Shown here: positions 52,833-61,831 of the stretch, piece by piece
Numbering within the stretch: the first letter of the stretch is position 1
How the letters are laid out: each line of letters starts with the position of its first letter
Source: Leptotrichia sp. oral taxon 215 str. W9775
GTDB taxonomy: Bacteria; Fusobacteriota; Fusobacteriia; Fusobacteriales; Leptotrichiaceae
DNA: 64,000 bases
Direction: 5' to 3'
Assembly: GCF_000469505.1 (NCBI RefSeq)
Contig: NZ_KI272827.1
Span: 25,928 to 89,927, forward strand
Made by a program: the position numbers and the translations under genes
The notes under the pieces: generated by a model
Database searches by the model: none
The model's input: the letters and a program-made list of their open reading frames with translations, nothing else
What the model was told of the DNA's origin: nothing

Positions 52833-55800
52833 TTAATAGATTGCCCTGAATCCTATTCCGCCTCTTACATTGTGGCCTTTTGTATCATAGCCTGCATTTA
52901 CTGTTACTCCAAATCTTGTGTTGTCTATTCCGATATTAAGGTCAAATTTTCCATTTCCTCTTCTATCTTCCTTTTCCTTTTCAAGATTATACCAGTCTGC
53001 TGATGTATAACCTACCCTTGCCCTGTTACCAGTTTGCAGTCTTCCCAGCTCGTTTTCATATGCCGCTGTTAAACCTACTGATAGTTGTGTCTTTACTGCT
53101 AAAGGCTGTACATATTTGAACTCCAATCCAACTTCAGGTTTTACTGAGAAATAGTCATTTCCTTCAACTTCTAATCTCATCTGTCCTGTTTCTTCCTTTA
53201 TGTCACTAAATCTTCCATATTCCATCTTTAATGATCCATATGGTCTTAAATGAGTTCTTTCGCTCATTCTTATGTCATAACCTAACTCATTTTTCAGAGA
53301 TACTCCATATGTATTGTATGCTGATTTCGCTTCAAATATATCATCAACTACCAGATACTTACGTTTCATTTCGTTTCTTCCAACAAACACATCTCCGCCA
53401 ATTGTCCATTGCAGACTTCCATTATGGTCTGTCATCGGTGACATTGTTTTAAAGATTCCTGCCTTTAACATTGTCTGGCTTTCTCTTGATTTTCCTACAT
53501 CTTTAAATCTAAAGTTGTTGTTTACTGCTCCAGCATACCAGCCTGAACTGTTTCCTAACTTAACAGCTTCATTTTCATGGATATAGGCTACTCCATATGC
53601 ATTACTTGTGTAGTCAATTACTCCTGCTGTATCTGTATTGTATTCATCCCTCATTCCGAAGGCTTTTATTTTATTGGAGTTTTTAGTTGTATTTCTCCAT
53701 TCGTTTCTTAAATAGTCAAATTCCTTATCAAGTGCTTTTCCTGTTGCATTTACCCTTTGCTGAACGTTTGAGTACTGGTGTCCCTTCATCTGATCCACTG
53801 CCTGTGCAAATAACTGAGGTTCTCCTTTTCCTATTGCATTTAACTTATCAAATAAAACTTTTTCTCTTGAACCTGTACCTTCAATCCCATATCTCTGTTC
53901 CAGACCATTCATGAAGTTATATGTATCCTGATCTTTCGCAAAAGCTGTATAAGGTATCTTAGATAGATATACTGCATTGAAAGTATCGTCTGAATTTTGA
54001 GTTCCAGTAGCTATCCAAGTTAAACTTCCTGATGAAATTTTAAAATTCTTTCCAGTACCTCCGGAAGTTAGTACACTTATCTCATCATTATATGGTTTTA
54101 AGATATTTTCTCCTATTTTAATATCTTTACTATCTGTATATCTTGATGCTTCTGTTCCAAATATTAGATTAATATCGTTTACTCCTGTTAAATATTGCAG
54201 CCCTTGAATAGGATTTGTGTAGTTTATTCCAGATGTATCCACATACATCCCTATCTCTGATGCTCTTGCAGCAGAAGGTGTATTTCCTAGATTAGAACTT
54301 GTCAAATCTAATTCTGTACTTCCTGCTACTACTCTCGATGCATTTGGTGATGCAACTGTTGTGTCCACAAAAGTCGGTGTCAGAATATTTCCATCTCTGG
54401 AAACTGTAGCAGTTCCATTTCCTGGTGCTTTAATTTCTATGCCTGCTACTCTTTTAGTTGTATCAGTCTGTTTCTTTGTCTGGACAGCTACTGCGCCGTT
54501 TGTTGCAGTAGGTGTAACACCTTCATTTTTACCTTTTGATAAATAGATTCCAGTATTGTTGTTTCCGTCAACTATGATGTTACCATAGTTCTTAATTACA
54601 GCTCCATTTTGTACAGATACTCCTACTATTCCGTCATTTGTTGGATTAGGAACTGTTTTAATTGTTCCGTAGTTTTCTCCGACAGCATTGTTATCTAAGT
54701 GCATACCGGTAGTATTCTTTCCACTTAATTCAATAGTTCCATAGTTTTTAGCTGTTGAACCGCTTCCAGTAGCATACATTCCTATACCATTATCTTTTTC
54801 AACTTTAATAGTACCATAGTTTTCAACAGTTCCTGTCTGAATAACATTTCCATTATCATCTGTGTAACCTGCTACCATTCCTATTCCATATAGTTTATTT
54901 GCTGTATCGCTGGCACCGACTTTTATTACAGAATTGACAGTAGAGCTTCCATTTACTATTGTTCCACCGGAAATACTGTACATTCCAACATTTCCTATTC
55001 CACTGCTAAAGTCTACATCTCCCAAGTTAGTTACATTACCTGCTGCATATATTCCGTAGTTATTATTTCCTGTTGATGTCAATGCTGTTCTGTTTTCTAT
55101 ATTTCCTGTTGTATCTGTTGAATATATATACACAGTGTCATTCCCTACTGTTACAGAGTTTGCAGGAGTTATTGTTAATTTTGTTCCTGTTCCCTTTACA
55201 ACATATCCATAAGAATTGTCTCCAATTCTCATATCAGCCTGACTTAAAATATTCTGATTCTGTCCTGTTGCAAATACTCCAACAGACTGGTTATTACCAA
55301 CTTCTATTGAACTTCCTGAAGCTAAAGTTACGTTTGGAGCAGCTGAACTCGTATACTGTCCATTTGAATAAATACCAACTGAGTTACTTCCTACTTTTAT
55401 TTTTCCAGTTGAAGCCATATCTATAGTTTTTCCATAGATACCATATGTGTTATCTCCACCTATTATATCCTTATTGTTATAAATTTTAGTATTCTGATCT
55501 TCAGTATACATACCAATGTTAGGTTCAGTTGGAGAAGTTGAAGCTGCTATATTTATCGTTCCTGAGTTTTCCATTCTTGAACTAGCTTCACCAAACATTC
55601 CTGTTCCTATTTGACCGTTTACATTTATTGTTCCGTTATTAGTTATAGTTGCTCCTTCTCCTGCCATTCCAACAGATTTAGTTCCTGTTGTTGTGATTAC
55701 TCCCGCTGTATCATTTAGTGCAACTGCATTTGTAAATGTTGTTCCTGCCTTATTATTTTTAGCAAATATTCCTATTGCACCTTCACCGTCCAAGTTAACA

Positions 55801-58800
55801 TCCCCTCTATTTGTAATATTTACTTTTCCTTGTCCGGCAGCTCCTGTTCCAAATTCATCTACAACAACGTTTCCAACAGTATCTGTTCTGTATGCAATTC
55901 CTAATAATCCTATCGATTTTTCTCCACTTACGTTAACAGAGCCATTATTTACAACTTCTGAACCATTTACTGCATATATTCCAACTGCATTGCTATTAGC
56001 AGAAGAATCTTTTTCAACATTTATAGTTCCACTATTATTAACTTGTCCATAGTTAACGAAAACTCCTACTCCACCTTTATCAGTTCCATCTGTTCTTGCT
56101 ACATCTACTGTTTTCCCACTTACAATGTTTACCTGAGCTTCTGTATTAGTTACTGCTTTGTCACTTGAGTTAGCTTCAAGTCCTACAACTTGTCCATTAT
56201 AGAATTCATTTGCATCAGCAGAGCTTAATCTTGCAGTTAAGTTTTCATTTACATTCAGCTTTAATCTTTGACCTAGGACCTTTTTAAAGAAGAACCCACC
56301 AGGTGTTGTATCTCCTTCATTTTTATCTGTTGCAACATCAAAATTAATTGTTCCATTATCTATTGCAAGTTCTTTAAATTTATTGAAAGTTTGTCCGCCT
56401 TCAGTTCCAGGATTAAGAACAATTCCCAATGAATTTTTTATTGCACTTAAATTAGAAACATTTTGAGTTCCCAGGTTATTCAGATTTATTCCAACAACAT
56501 CATTTGAATATACTGTTACATTAGTTGAAGATGTTGTTATAGGTCTGTGTGAACTAGAGAAATCAACATTCATCAATGTTGAACGTCCTCTTAATTCTAT
56601 ATTGGAATTACTTAAGTCTATTTCCCCCTGACCATCAGAATATGCGGCATAACCATTTCCATCATATTTTAAAGTTGCTCCTGTTAAGTCAATTTTAGTT
56701 CCTGTGTCATATGCAGCTGCTCCTGCTGAACCTCCATTTACAGTTATATTTGCATCATGCAAAGTTATTTGAGCCTGATTTTCTGCATAAACTGCAAGCC
56801 CTTCCTTTGTTGTTCCAGCTTCAACATTTATATTTAATTTATCTCCGGCATTGGAAGTTATTGTACTTCCAGTACCTTTACTGTATAGTCCTGTTGCCCC
56901 ATTTGTTGCTTTTATATTTGCCTTATCTGTTGGATTAGGCCCGGCTTCTATTGTTGCTGTTCCTGTATTGTATATTCCGGAAGATTTTTTACCATTTACT
57001 TCAAGATTTCCTGAAAATTCAAATTTTCCTTTATTAGAAATTCCAATATTTTCTGCATCTCCTATATTACCACTTGGATCTGTGTCTCCAACTCCTGATA
57101 ATTTAATAGAACCTGTGTTTTTACCTTGGCTAAATTTATCAGTATACATACCTATACTTTGTTTAGCTTGTAAATCTATAGTACCTTCATTTACAATGTT
57201 ATCTATTGTAGATGCTGTAGTTCCTGTAGCTGCCATACCAACAGTTTTAGTAAATCCTTTTCCAACTGTTATAGTATTGTAGTTATAGATATGCTGAGCT
57301 TGACCATTTGAGTGTAAAACTGTGTTTCCACTTCCTGTATAGTCATTTCCATCATCATCTATTCCTGTAGCAGTAATATCTTTCTTCACTTGAATACCAT
57401 GTTTATCTGTTCTTACTAAACTACTATTTTTAGCACCATTTCCAAAAGTAAATGTTCCCATTGTAGTAGAGTCAAGTATCATGTCATTAGTATTGTTATC
57501 TGAATAATCTTTAAGTCTTAAGAAACCTATATTCTTTTCTCCAGCTACTTCTATGTTTAAATCAGATATATTTGCAATAGGGTTAGTATCATTAGCTCCT
57601 GGTGCTGATTCTCTTGCTACTGCTGACAATGATTTTCCAATAGCCATACCAACATTTTCTTCACCATTTACAGTTATTTTCTTACCAGTACCAGAAGTTA
57701 CTGTAACCATATCATAGTATTTTGACCATGTAGGATATAAAGGATCTGTTTGAGGCTTTACGAAAATATTTTTCATTCTAGCACCATAGTTATTTTTACC
57801 ATTAACTATTATATTTCCTAATGATACATCCACTTTAAATACTCCACTATAGCCATAAATATATTGTCCAAAGTCCATACCTATACTATTTTGGTTATTG
57901 ATAATTATCTTTCCATCATTTATAGTTTTATGTGGTATTCTATCTGGATCTACCATTCTTTCTATATCTATCATAATACCTACAACGTTATTACCGCTTG
58001 CTAGTATTATTTCTCCTGTATTTAAAAGAGTAGAACTTGATTGAGGGTGATTACGACTAGTTGCCCATAATTGATGTTCTATTCCAACTAAAACATTTGA
58101 ATTAACAGGAACAGGAATACCATGCAAAGTTAATTTTCCAGCAAAAGTTGATGTTCTATTACCAGGAGTATAGTATCCACTATAGTCTCCCCCAACACCT
58201 GCTGGGTTATAACTTATAAAACTTTTTGTCCAAGATCTTCCACCTAAGTCAGTCAGTTCATATTCTCCAGTGAACATTGTATTATGGTCTCTTAGGTCAT
58301 TTATGAAAGTATTCATTCCAAATTGAGGTCCATTACCTGTTTGCCCTGTTGTTAAAGAACCATTCTTAGTAGGATCTAAAGTTGTTTCAACATTAAGTTT
58401 ACCTTCCCATTTTGTTCCTAACCAACCTGGAGCTGCTCCAGCTGTTATTTTAAATACACCTTCAGTGGAATATTTTTCATAGTTTTGGACGATAATGTTA
58501 GTTTGTGTCATTCCAATTATTTGGTTTTGAATAAAACCTCCTCCTACAAAGTTTAATGCAGGCGGATCAAAAGTTGTAGGTGTTATTTCTGCTGGTGCAG
58601 ACGGTTTTACCGGAGACGTAATAAACCTAGGATCAAAAGTTGGATACGACACTTCTGGTGTTGCCGGTTTATAACTAGGAGCCTGTCTATTTATAATTTT
58701 AGGTTTTATTCCGGCACTTATTTTTATTTCAACATCAGGTTCATGAACTATTCCTAAATTTGTCGACCCATATGAAATTGAATTTAAGCCAGTTTCTAAA

Positions 58801-59237
58801 AATTTATTTAAATTCCCTGTTGTATCTCTTGTTAAAACTTCATCTTTTATTTTATTTCCTCTACCTTTGTATGTGCCATTCCATTTGCTGTATATGTAGT
58901 TAGCTCCCGTTTGCCATGAAGCCCAAGGTGATTTTACGACATGGTCTCCCTGTTCCATTAATTGAACTAGTTCAAAATTATTTTTTTTAATCAGTTTATC
59001 ATTTTCTTTTTTTGCTTCCCTGAATACCTGTTTCATTTCCTCTATTGAATTATTTAAATCTAATCTTGCCTGCTTTGTAGATTCACTTTCCTTACTGTTA
59101 AAATTTTCTTCATTTCCATATAAAAATCCTCCAGTTACAAGAAAACTAAGCAATAAAGACTTACTATATTTTATATTCTTATATCTCTTAGCAATATTTC
59201 TAAGTTCCTTTTCTATTCTTCTTAAAGTTCCATTCAT
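52833..59237 (-). CDS. Giant type V autotransporter adhesin-like protein
   Basis: A 2134-residue outer-membrane autotransporter. The N-terminus (MNGTLRRIEKELRNIAKRYK, then a hydrophobic signal to about residue 41) and VKSPWASWQTGANYIYSKWN form the autotransporter-associated N-terminal region typical of fusobacterial adhesins. A Pro-rich linker (about 180-230) precedes a long passenger of degenerate repeats of the type N-x-G-T-I-x-V and S/T-x-G-M/I-Y (for example GIGMYATGSGSTAKNYGTIE), predicted to be a beta-helix. The last 280 residues are the barrel (from about AYGVAYIHENEAVKLGNSSG) ending GGIGFRAIY. I noticed no cysteines. BamA and TamB encoded here may assemble it. Ligand unknown; adhesion is inference. 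Confidence 0.9.
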   Translation of the reverse strand: MNGTLRRIEKELRNIAKRYKNIKYSKSLLLSFLVTGGFLYGNEENFNSKESESTKQARLDLNNSIEEMKQVFREAKKENDKLIKKNNFELVQLMEQGDHVVKSPWASWQTGANYIYSKWNGTYKGRGNKIKDEVLTRDTTGNLNKFLETGLNSISYGSTNLGIVHEPDVEIKISAGIKPKIINRQAPSYKPATPEVSYPTFDPRFITSPVKPSAPAEITPTTFDPPALNFVGGGFIQNQIIGMTQTNIIVQNYEKYSTEGVFKITAGAAPGWLGTKWEGKLNVETTLDPTKNGSLTTGQTGNGPQFGMNTFINDLRDHNTMFTGEYELTDLGGRSWTKSFISYNPAGVGGDYSGYYTPGNRTSTFAGKLTLHGIPVPVNSNVLVGIEHQLWATSRNHPQSSSTLLNTGEIILASGNNVVGIMIDIERMVDPDRIPHKTINDGKIIINNQNSIGMDFGQYIYGYSGVFKVDVSLGNIIVNGKNNYGARMKNIFVKPQTDPLYPTWSKYYDMVTVTSGTGKKITVNGEENVGMAIGKSLSAVARESAPGANDTNPIANISDLNIEVAGEKNIGFLRLKDYSDNNTNDMILDSTTMGTFTFGNGAKNSSLVRTDKHGIQVKKDITATGIDDDGNDYTGSGNTVLHSNGQAQHIYNYNTITVGKGFTKTVGMAATGTTASTIDNIVNEGTIDLQAKQSIGMYTDKFSQGKNTGSIKLSGVGDTDPSGNIGDAENIGISNKGKFEFSGNLEVNGKKSSGIYNTGTATIEAGPNPTDKANIKATNGATGLYSKGTGSTITSNAGDKLNINVEAGTTKEGLAVYAENQAQITLHDANITVNGGSAGAAAYDTGTKIDLTGATLKYDGNGYAAYSDGQGEIDLSNSNIELRGRSTLMNVDFSSSHRPITTSSTNVTVYSNDVVGINLNNLGTQNVSNLSAIKNSLGIVLNPGTEGGQTFNKFKELAIDNGTINFDVATDKNEGDTTPGGFFFKKVLGQRLKLNVNENLTARLSSADANEFYNGQVVGLEANSSDKAVTNTEAQVNIVSGKTVDVARTDGTDKGGVGVFVNYGQVNNSGTINVEKDSSANSNAVGIYAVNGSEVVNNGSVNVSGEKSIGLLGIAYRTDTVGNVVVDEFGTGAAGQGKVNITNRGDVNLDGEGAIGIFAKNNKAGTTFTNAVALNDTAGVITTTGTKSVGMAGEGATITNNGTINVNGQIGTGMFGEASSRMENSGTINIAASTSPTEPNIGMYTEDQNTKIYNNKDIIGGDNTYGIYGKTIDMASTGKIKVGSNSVGIYSNGQYTSSAAPNVTLASGSSIEVGNNQSVGVFATGQNQNILSQADMRIGDNSYGYVVKGTGTKLTITPANSVTVGNDTVYIYSTDTTGNIENRTALTSTGNNNYGIYAAGNVTNLGDVDFSSGIGNVGMYSISGGTIVNGSSTVNSVIKVGASDTANKLYGIGMVAGYTDDNGNVIQTGTVENYGTIKVEKDNGIGMYATGSGSTAKNYGTIELSGKNTTGMHLDNNAVGENYGTIKTVPNPTNDGIVGVSVQNGAVIKNYGNIIVDGNNNTGIYLSKGKNEGVTPTATNGAVAVQTKKQTDTTKRVAGIEIKAPGNGTATVSRDGNILTPTFVDTTVASPNASRVVAGSTELDLTSSNLGNTPSAARASEIGMYVDTSGINYTNPIQGLQYLTGVNDINLIFGTEASRYTDSKDIKIGENILKPYNDEISVLTSGGTGKNFKISSGSLTWIATGTQNSDDTFNAVYLSKIPYTAFAKDQDTYNFMNGLEQRYGIEGTGSREKVLFDKLNAIGKGEPQLFAQAVDQMKGHQYSNVQQRVNATGKALDKEFDYLRNEWRNTTKNSNKIKAFGMRDEYNTDTAGVIDYTSNAYGVAYIHENEAVKLGNSSGWYAGAVNNNFRFKDVGKSRESQTMLKAGIFKTMSPMTDHNGSLQWTIGGDVFVGRNEMKRKYLVVDDIFEAKSAYNTYGVSLKNELGYDIRMSERTHLRPYGSLKMEYGRFSDIKEETGQMRLEVEGNDYFSVKPEVGLEFKYVQPLAVKTQLSVGLTAAYENELGRLQTGNRARVGYTSADWYNLEKEKEDRRGNGKFDLNIGIDNTRFGVTVNAGYDTKGHNVRGGIGFRAIY

Positions 59238-59295
59238 ATTTACTCCCTTTTTCTCATTTATTATATTTTATAAAGATTTTTCTGTTTTTTTTCTT

Positions 59296-59325
59296 ATAAT
59301 ATCCTTTTAACTAGAAGTATATCAA
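59296..59325 (-). promoter_or_regulatory. Autotransporter gene promoter
   Basis: Minus strand TTGATA (59320-59325), 18 bp spacer, TATTAT (59296-59301). The leader is about 50 nt, with GGGAG close to the ATG at 59237. Confidence 0.6.
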
Positions 59326-59424
59326 AAAACAAAAATTTAATCAATCTTTTTATAAACAAATATGATAAATATTTTGAAAAATAAGTAAAAAAAATAAAAA
59401 ATATAAATTTAAAAAAAACAAAAA

Positions 59425-59475
59425 AAGGCTTCCCTGTAATGTAATACAAAAGACTACATTACAGCAGAAACCCTT
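59425..59475 (-). terminator. pgk terminator
   Basis: CTGTAATGTA (59434-59443) pairs with TACATTACAG (59455-59464), flanked by further partial pairing AGGCTTCC / GAAACCCTT. On the minus strand the hairpin runs into GCCTTTTTTTGTTTTTTT. It ends the pgk transcript. Confidence 0.8.
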
Positions 59476-59530
59476 CTATTTATATTTTTAATATCCTATA
59501 ATTTATCAATTTGCATAAATCAAATCAATT

Positions 59531-60757
59531 CTAGTGAGAGCATCCGCATCCACATTCTTTTTCAGCGATTGCTTCCACACCTGGTAATGGTTTACCTTCA
59601 AGATATTCAAGTGAAGCTCCTCCACCAGTTGAAATGTGAGAGAATTTATCAGCAAATCCTAGTTGGATAGCCGCAGCGGCTGAATCTCCTCCACCAATAA
59701 TTGTTGTAGCTCCTGCTAATTCAGCGATTGCTTTACATACTCCTATTGTTCCTTTTGCGAAGTTTTCCATTTCAAATACTCCCATTGGTCCGTTCCATAC
59801 TACTGTTTTTGCACCAACTAAAGCATCTGCGAATAATTTGATAGATGCTTCCCCTATGTCAAGTCCCATCCATCCGTCTTCGATACCGTCTACAGAAACT
59901 GTTTTGAATTCTGTATCATTTTTAAATTCTTTAGCTACTACTGTATCTACAGGTAAGATTAACTCTACACCTTTTGCAGCAGCTTTTTCAATTAATGATT
60001 TTGCAAGTTCAACTTTATCTTCTTCAAGTAATGAAGAACCTGTATTTTTTCCTTGAGCCTTAAGGAAAGTAAACATCATTCCTCCACCGATTATTACTTT
60101 ATCAGCTTTATCTAAAAGATTTTCGATTACTCCTATTTTATCAGAAACTTTTGCTCCTCCTAGGATAGCAACTAGAGGTCTTGCAGGATTATCTACAGCT
60201 CCTCCTATAAAGTTTATTTCTTTTTCTACAAGGAATCCTACTGCTGATTCTTTAATGTTTGAAGCAATTCCAACATTTGAAGCATGTGCTCTGTGTGCAG
60301 TTCCAAATGCATCATTTACAAAGACATCTCCTAATGAAGCCCAGTATTTTCCTAATTCAGGATCATTTTTAGATTCTTTTTTACCATCAAGATCTTCAAA
60401 TCTTGTGTTTTCGAACATCAAAATTTCTCCTTCTTTTAATTCTGCTATTGCAGCTTCCAATTCTGCACCTCTTGTTTCAGGTACAAATTTAACAGGTTTT
60501 CCTAATGCTTCAGACAATCTTTTTGCAACAGGTGCTAAAGTTTTTGAAGCTTTATCTTCTTCTGCCTTAACTTTTCCTAAATGTGAAAATGCTATAACTT
60601 TTCCACCATTTTCCAGAATATATTTTAATGTAGGCAACGCCGCAACTATTCTGTTATCATCTGTAATTACCCCATCTTTTATAGGCACGTTGAAATCCAC
60701 TCTTACAAGTACTTTTTTCCCTTTTACATCCAAATCTTTTAATGTCTTCTTAGCCAT
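59531..60757 (-). CDS. pgk: Phosphoglycerate kinase with Cys-rich tail
   Basis: Glycolytic enzyme transferring phosphate from 1,3-bisphosphoglycerate to ADP, 408 residues. Motifs include [69 protein letters not shown] and [13 protein letters not shown]. After the normal end ([11 protein letters not shown]) there is an extra tail ECGCGCSH, with C402, C404, C406 and H408, resembling a metal-binding site and not part of the standard enzyme. AGGAGG precedes the ATG and a strong promoter is present, as expected for high expression. Confidence 0.96.
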   Translation of the reverse strand: MAKKTLKDLDVKGKKVLVRVDFNVPIKDGVITDDNRIVAALPTLKYILENGGKVIAFSHLGKVKAEEDKASKTLAPVAKRLSEALGKPVKFVPETRGAELEAAIAELKEGEILMFENTRFEDLDGKKESKNDPELGKYWASLGDVFVNDAFGTAHRAHASNVGIASNIKESAVGFLVEKEINFIGGAVDNPARPLVAILGGAKVSDKIGVIENLLDKADKVIIGGGMMFTFLKAQGKNTGSSLLEEDKVELAKSLIEKAAAKGVELILPVDTVVAKEFKNDTEFKTVSVDGIEDGWMGLDIGEASIKLFADALVGAKTVVWNGPMGVFEMENFAKGTIGVCKAIAELAGATTIIGGGDSAAAAIQLGFADKFSHISTGGGASLEYLEGKPLPGVEAIAEKECGCGCSH

Positions 60758-60798
60758 ACTTCCTCCTATAATAAATTAATTTTTTCTTTATTTGTTAA

Positions 60799-60827
60799 AT
60801 TATAGCACTGTTTAATTGTATTTTCAA
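60799..60827 (-). promoter_or_regulatory. pgk promoter
   Basis: Minus strand TTGAAA (60822-60827), 17 bp spacer, consensus TATAAT (60799-60804) with extended TGC. About 40 nt from the ATG. Close to a perfect sigma-70 promoter. Confidence 0.78.
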
Positions 60828-60851
60828 GAATTATTTATTATAAAAGAGACT

Positions 60852-61118
60852 CTAAAAAGAAGTTATAAAAGTTAAAAAACCAAGTATAACCCCAGTTACA
60901 TTGGGTATAATTAGTATATAATCTTTTTTCGGCTCTTTTGTCCAACCATAAATAACCCATATCAAACATGAAAAAGAGGCAAATAACGGTTGCCAAGGCT
61001 GTGATTTAGTCCCTGACAGATTAGCCATAATTTGCGGGATATATGCTATAAAGACAAAAACTCCTATAAATGCTCCAATCGAACCAACTATTTTATTAAT
61101 TTTACTCATTTTACTCAT
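60852..61118 (-). CDS. SemiSWEET-type sugar transporter (PQ-loop)
   Basis: An 88-residue three-helix membrane protein of the SemiSWEET/PQ-loop family, which forms dimers that pass mono- or disaccharides. The PQ motif FIAYIPQIMANLSG is in helix 1, followed by a Trp/Pro-rich loop SQPWQPLFASFSCLIWVIYG (helix 2) and a third helix NVTGVILGFLTFI. Start 61118 has GGAAGGAG 7 nt upstream. It is divergent from an HxlR regulator across a palindrome-rich region. Substrate unknown. Confidence 0.85.
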   Translation of the reverse strand: MSKMSKINKIVGSIGAFIGVFVFIAYIPQIMANLSGTKSQPWQPLFASFSCLIWVIYGWTKEPKKDYILIIPNVTGVILGFLTFITSF

Positions 61119-61192
61119 TTTATTACTCCTTCCTTTTTTCCTTTTGTTTTAATTAGTTAACCTTATCCTATTAAATGTATACACTTTTTTGA

Positions 61193-61226
61193 ATTTCTTT
61201 GGTATCTATTAAATACCAAAAGAAAT
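61193..61226. promoter_or_regulatory. Palindromic operator candidate near SemiSWEET
   Basis: ATTTCTTTGGTAT (61193-61205) and ATACCAAAAGAAAT (61213-61226) form a long inverted repeat with one extra base in the right arm. It lies in the 242 bp space between SemiSWEET and the HxlR gene and is a plausible binding site for that regulator. Confidence 0.5.
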
Positions 61227-61254
61227 ATGATTTTCCACCCTCATTTATTTTTAT

Positions 61255-61277
61255 CTGTAGTACTTGTAAGTCTACAG
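61255..61277. promoter_or_regulatory. Second palindromic site, CTGTAG/CTACAG
   Basis: CTGTAG (61255-61260) and CTACAG (61272-61277) flank TACTTGTAAGT, itself containing ACTT/AAGT. A related sequence, AGTACTTAC with GTAGTA, occurs at 61314-61333 just before the HxlR ribosome site. Such repeated half-sites suit autoregulation by the HxlR protein. Confidence 0.45.
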
Positions 61278-61360
61278 ACAATATATTATAACACATTATA
61301 CAAAAAAAAGGAAGTACTTACTTTTTTGTAGTATACTAACTAAAAGGAGAGTAATAAGTT

Positions 61361-61708
61361 ATGGAAAATATATTACATACAGAACAAATCCCTTTTTTAA
61401 AAACTCTTTCTATTGTTGAAGGGAAATGGAAGCTAAGAATATTATATGAACTCGCCTATAATCCTACTTTACGTTATAGTGAATTGAGAAGAAATTTAAC
61501 ACCAATTACACATAAAATGCTTTCCACTCAATTAAAAGGTCTTGAAATGGACAATATGATTATTCGGAAAGAATACCCTCAGATTCCGCCTAAAGTTGAG
61601 TATTCGTTATCTGAAAAGAGGAGAAGTTTTCTTCCTGTTATGAAACTGATGTGTGAATGGGGACGTAACTATGTTGTCTCAGATGAAAATGAAGTAATGT
61701 CTGAATAA
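61361..61708 (+). CDS. HxlR-family transcriptional regulator
   Basis: A 115-residue winged-helix regulator. The signature VEGKWKLRILYELAYNPTLR and YSELRRNLTPITHKMLSTQL plus the wing EYPQIPPKVEYSLSEKRRS are typical of HxlR. The conserved N-terminal Cys-Pro pair that makes many relatives redox- or quinone-sensing is absent (residues before VEGKW read FLKTLSI), so the signal differs. GGAG lies 11 nt before the ATG. It is divergent from the SemiSWEET gene, its likely target along with itself. Confidence 0.88.
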   Translation: MENILHTEQIPFLKTLSIVEGKWKLRILYELAYNPTLRYSELRRNLTPITHKMLSTQLKGLEMDNMIIRKEYPQIPPKVEYSLSEKRRSFLPVMKLMCEWGRNYVVSDENEVMSE

Positions 61709-61735
61709 AATTCGTTAAAATCTTATAAATAAAAT

Positions 61736-61809
61736 AAAAATACATCTATTAATTTAAAATATACTTTTATTCTGTTATCAGATATACCTTAAATAATAAA
61801 TGTATTTTT
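61736..61809. terminator. Possible bidirectional terminator between hxlR and tcyP
   Basis: AAAAATACAT (61736-61745) pairs perfectly with ATGTATTTTT (61800-61809), but the loop is 54 nt. Flanks are T- and A-rich and the genes are convergent. Weaker than the other terminators in the window. Confidence 0.35.
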
Positions 61810-61831
61810 TATTTATTTCAATATTATTTTA

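Noticed and set aside
60843..60860. AGAGACTCTAAAAAG near the end of the SemiSWEET gene, similar to TGTCTCAAAA repeats
   Set aside because: Only a half copy with several differences and no partner arm; not counted as a member of the repeat family.
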